Source: Splendidivirga corallicola (GTDB lineage Bacteria; Bacteroidota; Bacteroidia; Cytophagales; Cyclobacteriaceae). Taken from it: DNA of 64,000 nt. The stretch's first letter is position 1, and the number at the start of each line of letters is the position of its first letter. The notes beneath the pieces were generated by a model. The model did not search any database. It had not been told where the DNA came from and saw only the letters and a program-made list of their open reading frames with translations. The translations under genes were made by a program, and so were the position numbers. The stretch is from positions 124,001 to 188,000 of the forward strand of contig JAUJEA010000002.1 in assembly GCA_030442035.1 (NCBI GenBank), written 5' to 3'. Shown piece after piece: positions 8,518 to 17,622 of this stretch.

Positions 8518-11140
8518 ATCTGTTCTGTCCTCCAATAGTAAAGGTGAAATTATTTTTTGTAGGAACGAGGTTGCCAATTTTTGTGTCAAAAGCGTGTCCG
8601 TAATCTATTCCCATCAATCCAAATCCAGGCATATTGATCCTTACACCAACTCCGGCAGTTTTAAAAAGTTGATTTGGGTTGTATTCCTTATAATTGTTCC
8701 AGGTATTTCCGGCTTCCACAAATCCCAATACATAAATCATTGGAGAGCCTAAGGAAATTGGATAACGTAGCTCAAATGTAAATTTATTGAAAACCACTCC
8801 TCCCTCAATTTGAGTTTGGCTGTCAAAGGGAACGATAGAATTATTCTCATAACCCCTCAAGCTGATGGGCTGTGAACCCACTAAAAAATCTCCTGTACTT
8901 CCAATACCACTTCCTCCTAATCTATATCGTTCAAAGGGTCCTATGCCCGTTTCACTAGAGTAAGAGCCCAAAAATCCCAAACTTGTCTTAAAGTGCAACA
9001 CAAGATCTCCCGCCAAAGGAGTAAAAAAAGATGCATCAAAATCCCATTTGTGATATTCCGCAAATTTGTATTTCTCATTGTTGCCAATGCTGCTGTAATC
9101 TTTTTTGTTAAATAAAGAATATGGCGGAGTAAAGCTTGCTTTCAAAGAAATTGTTGACCCTGATTTTGGATACAATGGATTATCAAGACTATATCTTGAA
9201 ATAGTGGTGTTGAATGTCATGCTATGTGAATTACCATCTGTAATCCCCAGAGAGTTATTATAATTATTAAACTCATAAAGTGAATAAGTGATAGAATTCT
9301 GAATGTTAAAGTGATCATCGGGCCATTTCAATCTTGTTCCAAGACCAATAGTTGCGCTGTAGAGTTTCAATGATCCTAAGGTGTTGTTTTCAATATCGAC
9401 TAATCGATTAATTACATGACTCAGATTAAAAGATAAGGCATTTGGTTTTTTCCCACCGAGCCATGGTTCTAAAAACGTCATTGAATAATTCTGGAATGAA
9501 CTACCGTTGCTTTGTGCACTGATCTGTAAAGTCTGTCCGTCACCGATAGGCAGGCCTTGCCAACCTTTGAATTTAAAAAATTTCCTGGCTGAGAAATTAT
9601 TAATCTTGAGTCCAAGTGTTCCAAAAAGCTTTGAATTCCCTCCAAATCCCGCGGATAACTGCGCCTCCGTTCCGGATTTCTCCACCACTGTATATTCAAT
9701 ATCAACTGTGCCATCCTCAGGATTAATGATGGGATTCATTCCGATTTGTTGGGGATCAAAATATCCAAGCTGTGCCAGGGACTGATTACTACGAACCAAA
9801 TCAGTCCGACTAAATTTTTTTCCAGGCAATGTTTTTATTTCCCGTCTAATCACATGATCACTGGTTTGGTCATTTCCCTTGATGATCACATCACTTATAG
9901 TAAATTGTTCTCCTTCAAAAACACGCATTTCAATGTCTATAGAGTCATTCTCTATTAGTACTTCAACGGGCCGTACATGAAATTGCAAATAACCATCGTC
10001 CATATAAAGCGCACTTACATCCCGGCCCATAGGATTATAATTGATCCTTTGATTGAGCAAATCAAGGTTATAAACTTCTCCTTTTTCAATGCCTAATATG
10101 TCGCTTAGTACCTTATCCTCATATTTATAATTTCCTGACCAGTATATATCTCTGAAATAATATTTTTTTCCTTCATCTATCTCAATTCTTATCTCTATGT
10201 CATTGTCTTTTGTAAAGTAAATTGTATCCTTTACCATCCTGGCATCTCTGTATCCTTTCGAATTATAAAAGGCAATCAAACCTCTTTTATCTTCTTCAAA
10301 GGTTTCCTTGATTAATTTTGAACTGCTGAGAATATTGAGGTTAATGTGTTCGTGAAGAAAATTCCTTATTCCACGATGAGGATTGGAAATAAGTGAATCC
10401 TCCTTGTTTTTTGAAATGGATTTTTTCACCCCATTAAATAAACCTCCAATAAGTCCGAACCTGACCTTTTCTTTTGTTTCCGACATATGCTTTTTGAGTC
10501 GCCTTGGCGAAAAATGATCATTTCCAATAAAATGTATTTTATCGATCTTCACTTTGTTTCCTTTTTTTACATCAAAGTGAAGCCCGGCACCATTGTTCAA
10601 TAGCGAATCCTGAAACCTTGCCACATTCACTTCAACCCCCAGAAATCCTTTGTCTTTGAAAAAATTCTTAATGACATTTTCAGCATTTTTCACAGTAGCG
10701 TTGGTCAGGATTCTGCCAATGATCAGCCCCACATCACTTCTCAATTGATCCTGATGCGATTTACTGATTCCATCGAAAGTGATTCTTGTCAATCTTGGTC
10801 TTTCTTTGACCTGGAGTATTAAGTAAACCTTGTTGCTCTCAATTTTCTCTATATGAATGGATACATCATCCATGATACCTTGATTCCATAACTTTTTGAT
10901 GGCACCGGTAATGGCGTCACCCGGAATCTTCACATTGTCCCCAACCCTCAATCCCGACAAAGAGATCAATGCATTGTGATCAAGTTGACTTGTGCCTTTT
11001 ACTTTTATCCCTCCTATTTTATACTCTCCCGGATATCGATAGTTCACTTCAGGCTTTTCATCCTGTTGCCCGTATCTTATTTGGGCTTCGGAAAAATGGG
11101 TAAGAGAAATCAGAATGAAAGCAGATATGAATATTTTCAT
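8516..11140 (-). CDS. bamA: BamA/TamA-type outer-membrane assembly protein
   Basis: An 874-residue Omp85-family protein expected to insert beta-barrel proteins into the outer membrane. A signal peptide (MKIFISAFILISLTHFSEAQ) is followed by five POTRA-like repeats to about residue 490 (for example IGGIKVKGTSQLDHNAL, RITFDGI, KIHFIGNDHFS, ISDVIIKGND). A 16-strand-type barrel follows with the conserved loop-6 motif PISLRGYENN and the YPKSG and LDNPLY signatures. An insertion around residues 220-275 lies in the middle of the POTRA region. The last strand ends FTFTIGGQNR rather than with the usual aromatic residue. It is not next to uppS or ompH-like genes, so it could be an extra BamA copy rather than the essential one. 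Confidence 0.85.
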   Translation of the reverse strand: MKIFISAFILISLTHFSEAQIRYGQQDEKPEVNYRYPGEYKIGGIKVKGTSQLDHNALISLSGLRVGDNVKIPGDAITGAIKKLWNQGIMDDVSIHIEKIESNKVYLILQVKERPRLTRITFDGISKSHQDQLRSDVGLIIGRILTNATVKNAENVIKNFFKDKGFLGVEVNVARFQDSLLNNGAGLHFDVKKGNKVKIDKIHFIGNDHFSPRRLKKHMSETKEKVRFGLIGGLFNGVKKSISKNKEDSLISNPHRGIRNFLHEHINLNILSSSKLIKETFEEDKRGLIAFYNSKGYRDARMVKDTIYFTKDNDIEIRIEIDEGKKYYFRDIYWSGNYKYEDKVLSDILGIEKGEVYNLDLLNQRINYNPMGRDVSALYMDDGYLQFHVRPVEVLIENDSIDIEMRVFEGEQFTISDVIIKGNDQTSDHVIRREIKTLPGKKFSRTDLVRSNQSLAQLGYFDPQQIGMNPIINPEDGTVDIEYTVVEKSGTEAQLSAGFGGNSKLFGTLGLKINNFSARKFFKFKGWQGLPIGDGQTLQISAQSNGSSFQNYSMTFLEPWLGGKKPNALSFNLSHVINRLVDIENNTLGSLKLYSATIGLGTRLKWPDDHFNIQNSITYSLYEFNNYNNSLGITDGNSHSMTFNTTISRYSLDNPLYPKSGSTISLKASFTPPYSLFNKKDYSSIGNNEKYKFAEYHKWDFDASFFTPLAGDLVLHFKTSLGFLGSYSSETGIGPFERYRLGGSGIGSTGDFLVGSQPISLRGYENNSIVPFDSQTQIEGGVVFNKFTFELRYPISLGSPMIYVLGFVEAGNTWNNYKEYNPNQLFKTAGVGVRINMPGFGLMGIDYGHAFDTKIGNLVPTKNNFTFTIGGQNR

Positions 11141-11581
11141 TTTTTGATATTGCTAAAATTGTTAAAGTAATGCGCTTGAGAAAGTAAAATGAAGGGCTTC
11201 TTCACGATGCTTCAGAGATCAAATAAAATTCAATGTCCTGGCTCTTCATTGTTGATACTATGCTCAAGTCTGTAATGGGATTAATGCGTTATGATGCTAA
11301 GGCGTTGTCTGGGTACCACAAAGGCATTCAGGTGTCAGGTTTTAGCCCTAATCATAACTTTTTTGGTTTGTGTGGAAATTACCTGAGACCCGAAACCTGA
11401 TACCTAAGGACTTAGCTTAATTGTATCGATTGGAAATTAGAATTCATTATTAACATGCGAAAAACTCATAGTGTTATTGGTGAATTCAAGACTTGAACCA
11501 TTACCACTTCCCTCCTTTAAATTGTGTTTATAAATATTTCCAGCTTATTTTAGCAACGTTTCAAAAGGATCGTGAGATTTC
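11141..11581. other. Intergenic region with a dispersed repeat
   Basis: About 440 bases between the divergent bamA and TSUP genes. No open frame of interest. It contains one copy of a 37-base repeat (11382-11418) also found at 24431-24467. Confidence 0.5.
11382..11418 (+). repeat. 37-base dispersed repeat, copy 1
   Basis: The element begins CCTGAGACCCGAAACCTGAT and ends ACTTAGCTT. It matches 24431-24467 at 31 of 37 positions with no gaps, and is internally repetitive (CCTGA.A.C.GAAA CCTGA.ACCTAA). A shorter piece (ACCTGATACCTGAAAGCT) occurs at 31434-31451. Confidence 0.6.
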
Positions 11582-12331
11582 ATGGAAATTCAGCATTTTT
11601 TAATCATAGCGGGTGCCGGTCTCATTGCAGGTTTCATCAATACCATTGCCGGTGGTGGTTCTTTGCTCACGCTTCCTGCATTGATCTTTTTGGGACTACC
11701 TCCCAGCATTGCCAACGGAACCAACCGGTTAGCCATTTTATTTGGCACATTATCAGCAACAAGTGGTTTCAGGAGTAAAGGCATTTCCGTTTTTCCCTAT
11801 AGCATCTGGTTGAGTATCTCATCGATAATAGGAGCAATTATAGGAGCCAAAATTGCCATTGATATAAAAGGTGAGCTTTTCAATAGAATATTGGCAGTGG
11901 TGATGGTTTTGGTTGTTTTGAATATGATCTTCAGACCTTTTGGTAAAAAAGGATCCCTGGAAGAAAATCTTTCAAAGAAAAAACAATGGTATGGTGTCAT
12001 AGCTTTCTTCTTTGTAGGCATATATGGTGGTTTTATTCAAGCGGGAGTAGGTTTTATCATTTTGGCCATCCTTACCTCGATCAACGGTTTAAGCCTCGTT
12101 AAATCCAACAGTATCAAAGTTTTTGTTGTTTTCATTTATACATTTTCGGCATTCGTGGTTTTCCTGCTGGAAAGTAAAGTCAACTGGCAATTAGGGCTTA
12201 CCATGGCCGCCGGCCAGACCATTGGTGCCTGGACAGCCAGCAGGCTTTCTGTTAAGAGCGGGGATAAGTGGATCAGGCCTGTATTGATTGTTACCGTTGT
12301 AGCCCTTTCAATTAAATTATGGTTTTTCTAG
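11582..12331 (+). CDS. TSUP-family membrane transporter (TauE/SafE type)
   Basis: A 249-residue integral membrane protein with about seven to eight hydrophobic segments. It carries the family's first-repeat signature AGFINTIAGGGSLLTLPALI and the second-repeat counterpart FFVGIYGGFIQAGVGFI at about residues 140-157. The family exports or imports small sulfur-containing or organic anions such as sulfite, sulfoacetate or taurine-derived compounds; the substrate cannot be told here. Length is normal. It lies alone on the plus strand, followed by a small membrane protein gene. Confidence 0.88.
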   Translation: MEIQHFLIIAGAGLIAGFINTIAGGGSLLTLPALIFLGLPPSIANGTNRLAILFGTLSATSGFRSKGISVFPYSIWLSISSIIGAIIGAKIAIDIKGELFNRILAVVMVLVVLNMIFRPFGKKGSLEENLSKKKQWYGVIAFFFVGIYGGFIQAGVGFIILAILTSINGLSLVKSNSIKVFVVFIYTFSAFVVFLLESKVNWQLGLTMAAGQTIGAWTASRLSVKSGDKWIRPVLIVTVVALSIKLWFF

Positions 12332-12426
12332 CCCTGGAAAAATCATTTTTATAAAATAAAGCCACACCTCCCTGTAACCATCAGAAGTTTGGTGAGTATT
12401 ACATTTACTAATTAAATTTGTTGGTC

Positions 12427-12627
12427 ATGAGAGGTCGTAAATTTGTAACACTTCTGGTTCTATTCTTTGCCGGGCTTTACATCAATACCATTAGTAAAAA
12501 TGTGCAGGAAATTATCATCATGAAATGGGAAAATGTCAAAAAAGCAGAACATTTCACCTGGTTAAAACAAGATGAAAGGCTTCATGATGCAAAGCGTCCA
12601 ATCAAACAGGCATTGGTGAAATATTAA
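12427..12627 (+). CDS. Small membrane-anchored hypothetical protein
   Basis: A 66-residue protein starting at ATG 12427 (a TTG nine bases upstream is less likely). Residues about 5-19 (KFVTLLVLFFAGLYI) form a hydrophobic segment that acts as a signal anchor or uncleaved signal. The remaining 45 residues are charged and basic (MKWENVKKAEHFTWLKQDE). No family recognised. It ends 28 bases before the stop of the convergent response regulator, with no obvious terminator. Confidence 0.5.
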   Translation: MRGRKFVTLLVLFFAGLYINTISKNVQEIIIMKWENVKKAEHFTWLKQDERLHDAKRPIKQALVKY

Positions 12628-12655
12628 AGGGCCATATTTCTCAAAAACACTACAA

Positions 12656-13414
12656 TCATATGGTCAATAGTGCTTTGAGCTCCTCATAATAACTTTTTCC
12701 ACTTCTGATCCGTGTCCCGTCTTCCAATACAAGTATGAATCGATTGTTAAAGTGCTTCTGAAATTCCTTGATATAGTTTTTGTTAACAATATTCCCACGG
12801 TGAACCCGAAGAAAATTTTCGGGTAATTTTATGACCAGTTCTGATAAACTTTGATCAATTAAAAAAGTTTGATTGGCATTTGTATATAGGTTTACGTATT
12901 TGTCAGCAGCTTCAAAATAAACAATGTCTTCCAGTTTCACCATGATGATCCTATCACCAACTTTAACAGGGAATGAAACCAGGTCAGGTTTGGGTTTTAA
13001 TTGTTCTATAAGAGATAGAACAGAATCAATATTTTCTGAGGAAGTTCGGTTATTGAATTTTTTAAGTTTATCCAGGGAGGTTTTAAGTCTTTCTTCTTCT
13101 ATTGGTTTGAGCAAATAATCAATTGAATTTTCCTGGAACGCCTTGATGGCATATTCTTCATAAGCCGTAGTGAAAATTACCGTTGGTGGATTATCAAGTT
13201 TTTGTAACATTTCAAACCCATTGAGTCCCGGCATTTCAATGTCCAGAAATACAAGATCAGGATCAAGCTTTTCAATTAATTCCAGCCCTTCCTGTCCGTT
13301 GGTTGCTTCACCAACTACTTCAATTTCTCTTTCGTATTCATTCAAAAGCCTGATCAATCTTTTTCTGGCCAGGATTTCATCCTCAACAATGATTGCTCTA
13401 AACAGTTGCGGCAT
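12656..13414 (-). CDS. LytTR-family response regulator
   Basis: A 252-residue transcription regulator. The N-terminal receiver domain (about 5-120) has the acidic pair VEDE, phosphoacceptor Asp58 in VFLDIEMPG, Thr in IFTTAYEEYA and Lys in LLKPI. The C-terminal LytTR DNA-binding domain (about 145-250) shows VEDIVYFEA-like residues (LEDIVYFEAADKYVNLY) and FLRVHRGNIVNKNYI. It overlaps its kinase gene by 17 bases, so the two are translated together. The target is unknown. Confidence 0.93.
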   Translation of the reverse strand: MPQLFRAIIVEDEILARKRLIRLLNEYEREIEVVGEATNGQEGLELIEKLDPDLVFLDIEMPGLNGFEMLQKLDNPPTVIFTTAYEEYAIKAFQENSIDYLLKPIEEERLKTSLDKLKKFNNRTSSENIDSVLSLIEQLKPKPDLVSFPVKVGDRIIMVKLEDIVYFEAADKYVNLYTNANQTFLIDQSLSELVIKLPENFLRVHRGNIVNKNYIKEFQKHFNNRFILVLEDGTRIRSGKSYYEELKALLTI

Positions 13415-14555
13415 TTCTTTTTAAGTTAAACAAAGTTATTTTGATAAATTTCTCCTGACCGTTTACAATTTCCAGGTTGTGATTATCGGGAAAAAGCAGC
13501 GCTAACTTATCGTAGGTACTCTGTAATCCATAGCCATTTACAAGCTCGTCTTTGAATTCGGGGCCATTGTCACCAACAAGGATAACAAGTGTATCGCCTT
13601 TTAATGAAACTGCTAATTTGATGTATCCATCCTCAGTCAATTTGCTGGTACCATGTTTAATTGCGTTTTCAGCCAGCGGTTGTATTAAAAACCTGGGGAT
13701 CATATATTCAAGCGCTGCCTCATCAATTTCTTCTACCACGGTCAGTCTGTCCTGGAAACGTACTTTTTCAATTTCAAGATAAGTCTCTACCATTTCTATT
13801 TCTTCTTTCAACGTTACCAGATTCCTTTCCTCCTTGTTGAGACTGTACCGGAATAACCTGGACAAAGAGAGCGCCATTTTTTCCGCCGTATCAGGATCAT
13901 CATGAACCAGACTGGCAATCGAATTAAGGGAGTTAAATAAAAAATGAGGATTAATCTTTGCCTGAAGGGCACTGAGCTCCACCGATTTATTATGCGCTTT
14001 AAGTCGTGCTACTTCAAGTTCCTTCTTGGACAGTTTCAGGTTGGATTCATAGTTTTTGTACTGGTATAACATCCGCCCTGAAATCACCAATAAGCCGGCT
14101 ACAACATATAGCACCATTTCCAAATATTGAAAACCAAAAAAACCTCCATCCCAATACAGTTCCGTTCCTATTAAATAATGCAAAATAACATTAACAGCAA
14201 TAACACCGAGTATTACAGATAGGAAAGAGATGATGAATACCTTTCTTTGAACCTTCCAAAAAGAAACCTTCTTCTTTTCGGCATCTTTCTCGATCTTAAA
14301 AGAGAGATTAAACATCAGCAGGGCAATAACATTGGCCTGGATGATTTCCGGAATAATATTTACAAAGCCGATTAAGATATAAACCAACAGAAAAATTGCC
14401 TGACATACCAAAAAGACTTGAATATTTGTTCTGACTATTTCATTCTTGATTCGCTTATTAAGTATGGGCCAGACTTTAATGAAAAGTACTATTAATATGC
14501 CTAAGGCCACCGTGAAATAAATCAGCGGTAAAATGAAATCGTCAAAATAGTCCAT
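13398..14555 (-). CDS. HisKA_4-type sensor histidine kinase (LytS/YehU-like)
   Basis: A 385-residue kinase. The N-terminal part has about six membrane helices (residues 8-28, 45-65, 70-86, 106-126, 145-162) and no periplasmic sensor domain of size. A short coiled linker leads to the His box LQAKINPHFLFNSLNSI with phospho-accepting His204. The ATPase domain has NAIKHG (N box) and GDNG (G1). It is the first gene of a two-gene unit with the LytTR regulator downstream; a hairpin at 14567-14604 separates it from the lipoprotein gene upstream. Confidence 0.92.
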   Translation of the reverse strand: MDYFDDFILPLIYFTVALGILIVLFIKVWPILNKRIKNEIVRTNIQVFLVCQAIFLLVYILIGFVNIIPEIIQANVIALLMFNLSFKIEKDAEKKKVSFWKVQRKVFIISFLSVILGVIAVNVILHYLIGTELYWDGGFFGFQYLEMVLYVVAGLLVISGRMLYQYKNYESNLKLSKKELEVARLKAHNKSVELSALQAKINPHFLFNSLNSIASLVHDDPDTAEKMALSLSRLFRYSLNKEERNLVTLKEEIEMVETYLEIEKVRFQDRLTVVEEIDEAALEYMIPRFLIQPLAENAIKHGTSKLTEDGYIKLAVSLKGDTLVILVGDNGPEFKDELVNGYGLQSTYDKLALLFPDNHNLEIVNGQEKFIKITLFNLKRNAATV

Positions 14556-14566
14556 TTAATATTTGA

Positions 14567-14604
14567 AATGAGCCTGGCCTGATTCTGTCCTTGCCAGGCT
14601 CATT
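14567..14604 (-). terminator. Strong hairpin between lipoprotein and kinase genes
   Basis: AATGAGCCTGGC (14567-14578) and GCCAGGCTCATT (14593-14604) form a perfect 12-bp stem with a 14-base loop, 4 bases beyond the stop of the lipoprotein gene. The U tract is weak, so it may only partly terminate and let some transcription reach the kinase. Confidence 0.65.
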
Positions 14605-14608
14605 ATTG

Positions 14609-15145
14609 TTAGTTTATCTTTTTAAAGGTATAAACTTCCTGAAAAACTTTCTTCTCTATGAGTTTTATTAATTCTTTCCTCGTAGGCTCAATTAAAAAGA
14701 ATTTATCATATTCATCATCGTGTTCCACACGTTTTACCTCGAGAGAATTCCTCAGCTCATCCATGATGCTGTGGTTATCAGCATCAATGGCCAACACAGA
14801 CAGAGTGCCGTCGGGTTGCACCTTTGCTACTCTAAGTATCCAATAAGGTAGCTCATCCATCTTATGGCTCAAAAAATAATATCCCTTATAGTATTTCAAG
14901 GATGCACTATCTGATGAGATATTACCATCGATTTGCTCATCATCATCTTCCCGAAGTGAATAGTACCGTTCTCCAAGTGTAATGGTGATCTTTTCATCAT
15001 CATTCACACTTTCATATGCTCCTCTCAATTCTTCAGGAAATGTCTTTAAAGACCCAGTATTTAAAGGTTGAGGATTTTTGTAAACTACTTCAGTGCATGC
15101 GCTTAACCAGATTAACACGATGGCATAAAAAATTAATTTTTTCAT
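14609..15145 (-). CDS. Lipoprotein of unknown function (paralogue 1)
   Basis: A 178-residue protein with a signal sequence and lipobox LSAC (Cys17). The mature part starts with NPQPLNTGSLKTFPEELRGAY, a short repeat-like motif also seen in the gene at 15461 (QPVNQRDLNKIPKRLRGVY), and ends with EPTRKELIKLIEKKVFQEV, again matched there (DPTRAELKKLLDRNFKKIN). The two are therefore diverged paralogues. In between is a beta-rich region that may bind a small ligand, but no family is recognised. It is followed by a hairpin and then the kinase-regulator pair, so a sensory or stress role is possible but not shown. Confidence 0.7.
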   Translation of the reverse strand: MKKLIFYAIVLIWLSACTEVVYKNPQPLNTGSLKTFPEELRGAYESVNDDEKITITLGERYYSLREDDDEQIDGNISSDSASLKYYKGYYFLSHKMDELPYWILRVAKVQPDGTLSVLAIDADNHSIMDELRNSLEVKRVEHDDEYDKFFLIEPTRKELIKLIEKKVFQEVYTFKKIN

Positions 15146-15460
15146 AATTCAATTGTTGTTTTGTTTGATCCAAAGAAAAGCTGCATCAACACTTTAGACA
15201 TGAGGATTCCGACGAAGTGTTTATTTCCTGGAGTGAAATGTTTGATAAGTTTGAGAATTACAAATTTCGAATGAAGAATTACTCTCTATCACCCGGTTGT
15301 TTCCGGTCTCCAGCCCTGGAACAACTGATGATCAGAGAACCTAGCTTTAAATTGTGTCACAAAAAAACTCCGGATTAATTATCCGGAGTTACTTAAAATT
15401 CCAAGCTGGCGATTTTTAACAAAACATTGAACCAAAACAAAAACACGCCTGTTTTCTCAT
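15146..15460. other. Intergenic region between the lipoprotein paralogues
   Basis: About 315 bases holding the terminator of the upstream lipoprotein gene (15361-15390) and presumably the promoter of the gene at 14609. No further open frame was found. Confidence 0.45.
15361..15390 (-). terminator. Rho-independent terminator
   Basis: A perfect 10-bp stem AACTCCGGAT / ATCCGGAGTT with a 5-base loop; read on the minus strand it is followed by seven T. It lies 70 bases after the stop of the lipoprotein gene at 15461. Confidence 0.88.
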
Positions 15461-16144
15461 CTATTCACTGACCGAGCTGGCACCACCGATTTTTTGATAG
15501 CTATTGATCTTTTTAAAATTGCGATCCAATAATTTTTTAAGTTCTGCCCTGGTTGGATCCAGTTTATAAGCCATTACTTTTCCTTTATCCGATCGAACCT
15601 CTTCCACTTCAGTAATTTCTTTGAGGTTTTCCAAATCCTTCGGAAAAGAAATTTTGGATATGGTCAGGAGAGACTTTTCCAGGCTCAATTTGTTAACCTT
15701 CCAATTATCAATGGAATGTTGATAGTTGAGAAAATAATGTCCTTTAAACTTCCTTATCTTATGCCTTGTTGAAATTTCAAAGATGGTATCTGAATGTAAA
15801 TAGGTGCCAAACACTAAATCACCTTTCAACTGAAATGTGAATTTGGCATTATCCTTTTCCATCATGACAATATTCTTTTTATTTATACCCAGTCCAATCG
15901 AATCAAGGTCAAGGTCGATCGAATCTTTATGACCTTCAAAACGGACTTCCATCCGGCTAATCATTTTTTTGCCATCAATTATTAAATAGGAACTGTCTTT
16001 GGTCGATATATAAACTCCTCTGAGTCTTTTTGGTATTTTGTTCAAATCTCTTTGATTGACAGGCTGGGGTTGCTCAAATTCAACAGGGGCCTCGCAGGCA
16101 AATACAATTCCTGCTAAAAGCAATAAAACAAATGTTAATCTCAT
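15461..16144 (-). CDS. Lipoprotein of unknown function (paralogue 2)
   Basis: A 227-residue protein with signal sequence MRLTFVLLLLAGIVFAC, so Cys17 would be lipidated. I chose the ATG at 16144 because an upstream start adds 32 residues before the signal. It shares its N-terminal (QPVNQRDLNKIPKRLRGVY) and C-terminal (YKLDPTRAELKKLLDR) motifs with the 178-residue lipoprotein at 14609. Its middle region is longer and beta-rich (SYLIIDGKKMISRMEVRFEG). It has its own terminator, so it is transcribed separately. Function unknown. Confidence 0.7.
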   Translation of the reverse strand: MRLTFVLLLLAGIVFACEAPVEFEQPQPVNQRDLNKIPKRLRGVYISTKDSSYLIIDGKKMISRMEVRFEGHKDSIDLDLDSIGLGINKKNIVMMEKDNAKFTFQLKGDLVFGTYLHSDTIFEISTRHKIRKFKGHYFLNYQHSIDNWKVNKLSLEKSLLTISKISFPKDLENLKEITEVEEVRSDKGKVMAYKLDPTRAELKKLLDRNFKKINSYQKIGGASSVSE

Positions 16145-16470
16145 TTTTTTATGATTTGGTTTTGAATGTATTTGAGTTGATCGATATAAAAGAAAATGAT
16201 CGATCCGTTCAAAGAAATGTTGAATACAAGGCTGGTTCATCTAAATTCCGATGAACTGATCATTATTTGGAGTAAAATGCTTATTCTCGGGAAGCCGATT
16301 GAAAAGGATCACTAAAAGTGTATTGCAATAACCTCACGAAATCTAAAGATTGCGTTCATAGTCTTTCTTGCATATTCAGTTTTAAGAAAAACTTCATTCC
16401 AATTAAATTTCAAAGTCCAAATTCGGCAATTGTTATTCAGCCAGTCGAAAAATTTGAGTTAATGTATCAA
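16145..16470. other. Intergenic region, no gene seen
   Basis: About 325 bases between two minus-strand genes. Two GATCGAT sites 19 bases apart (16179-16185 and 16198-16204) lie just upstream of the lipoprotein start; their meaning is unknown. No open frame of note. Confidence 0.35.
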
Positions 16471-17601
16471 TTAAGTTTTAACTGTCCCTTTTTCAGCCAC
16501 AGCGGTCTTGACCCCAATAAAGACATTAAATAATCGAATAGGGACATTCTTTCCTTTCAACTGGATTTCTCCGATTTCTTTAGTCTGAAAGCCATCTTTG
16601 AGATCAAGTAACCTAAGCATGTCTTCGGAGACTAATAATTTGACTTCAAAGGCATTGCATAAATCGCGCATTCTGGAGGTTGTATTGAGAACGTCTCCTG
16701 AAAAAATGATATCTTTTTTTATGGTTCCCACCTCCCCTACAGTGATTTGTCCATAGTGCAAACCTGCCTTAAATTCCGGAACCACTCCAAATCTCTTGAG
16801 GTACTTATCCGATAATTGTTGAATATTGTTTTTAATCTCAAAGAAACATTTCAAACAATTAGCATCCTTTGTTCCATTTTTTATCTTCCAGGATATCACA
16901 ATTTCATCACCAACATATTGATAGATTTCTCCCTTTGTTTCCACAATGGCTTTCGTGCAATCTTCAAAAAACTCATTGAGAAGCTGAAAATACTTTTTAT
17001 TACCTATTCTCTCAGCAATCGAAGTGGAGCCCTGCATGTCCAGAAACATGAATATCCTGGTTTCTTCCTTTGGCTTATGATACTTGCCTTTCAAAAGATC
17101 CAGAAAAATGCCCTGACCATATTTATCATTGATTTGCAAAACAACCAGTGTCAAACTTGAAATGATCGTCCAGTTTACTAATACCATCAAATAACCAGGG
17201 CCAGTATAAAATTCTATGGTCCGGCTTCTCACTTCCGGATGAGAAAATGGCAAATCAGTGACCAGCGCATTATAAAAAAGAGAAGCGAATATTGTCACTA
17301 CACTAATCAACAGGATAAAGGTGATCGTATTCACCACGATCCCAAACCAGAGTGGTCTTCTTTTGAACCTATCCTTTAGAAAAAAAACAATGATAGAGCC
17401 ACCTGTAACACCTGCGGTGGCCACTGCAAATAAATTTGTTATCAGGTTAGTCCAAAAATTATAATCCTTGAAAATGCTCCCTTTCAACGATTCTTTAAAT
17501 AAGTGATCATGAATCACAAAGAAAAACGCCACAAACCACCAGAAAATAGTGATGTAGATCACCTGCCTTATTTTTCTTTTTAACTCATTAGAAAGCTTCA
17601 T
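16471..17601 (-). CDS. Membrane-bound class III adenylate/guanylate cyclase (copy 1)
   Basis: A 376-residue protein with four membrane helices (about 12-30, 50-73, 87-110, 135-156), then a cytoplasmic class III cyclase catalytic domain (about 180-365). Metal-binding aspartates are Asp188 (FLDMQGS) and Asp232 (YVGDE). Lys278 (FKAG) is a candidate for base recognition, and Asn306/Arg310 (NTTSR) match the transition-state pair. It would make cAMP or possibly cGMP; specificity cannot be fixed by eye. It is 21 bases downstream of the membrane protein gene at 17623 and probably cotranscribed. A clear paralogue is at 24521. Confidence 0.87.
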   Translation of the reverse strand: MKLSNELKRKIRQVIYITIFWWFVAFFFVIHDHLFKESLKGSIFKDYNFWTNLITNLFAVATAGVTGGSIIVFFLKDRFKRRPLWFGIVVNTITFILLISVVTIFASLFYNALVTDLPFSHPEVRSRTIEFYTGPGYLMVLVNWTIISSLTLVVLQINDKYGQGIFLDLLKGKYHKPKEETRIFMFLDMQGSTSIAERIGNKKYFQLLNEFFEDCTKAIVETKGEIYQYVGDEIVISWKIKNGTKDANCLKCFFEIKNNIQQLSDKYLKRFGVVPEFKAGLHYGQITVGEVGTIKKDIIFSGDVLNTTSRMRDLCNAFEVKLLVSEDMLRLLDLKDGFQTKEIGEIQLKGKNVPIRLFNVFIGVKTAVAEKGTVKT

Positions 17602-17622
17602 TGTCGTGGATCTTTTCGGAGT

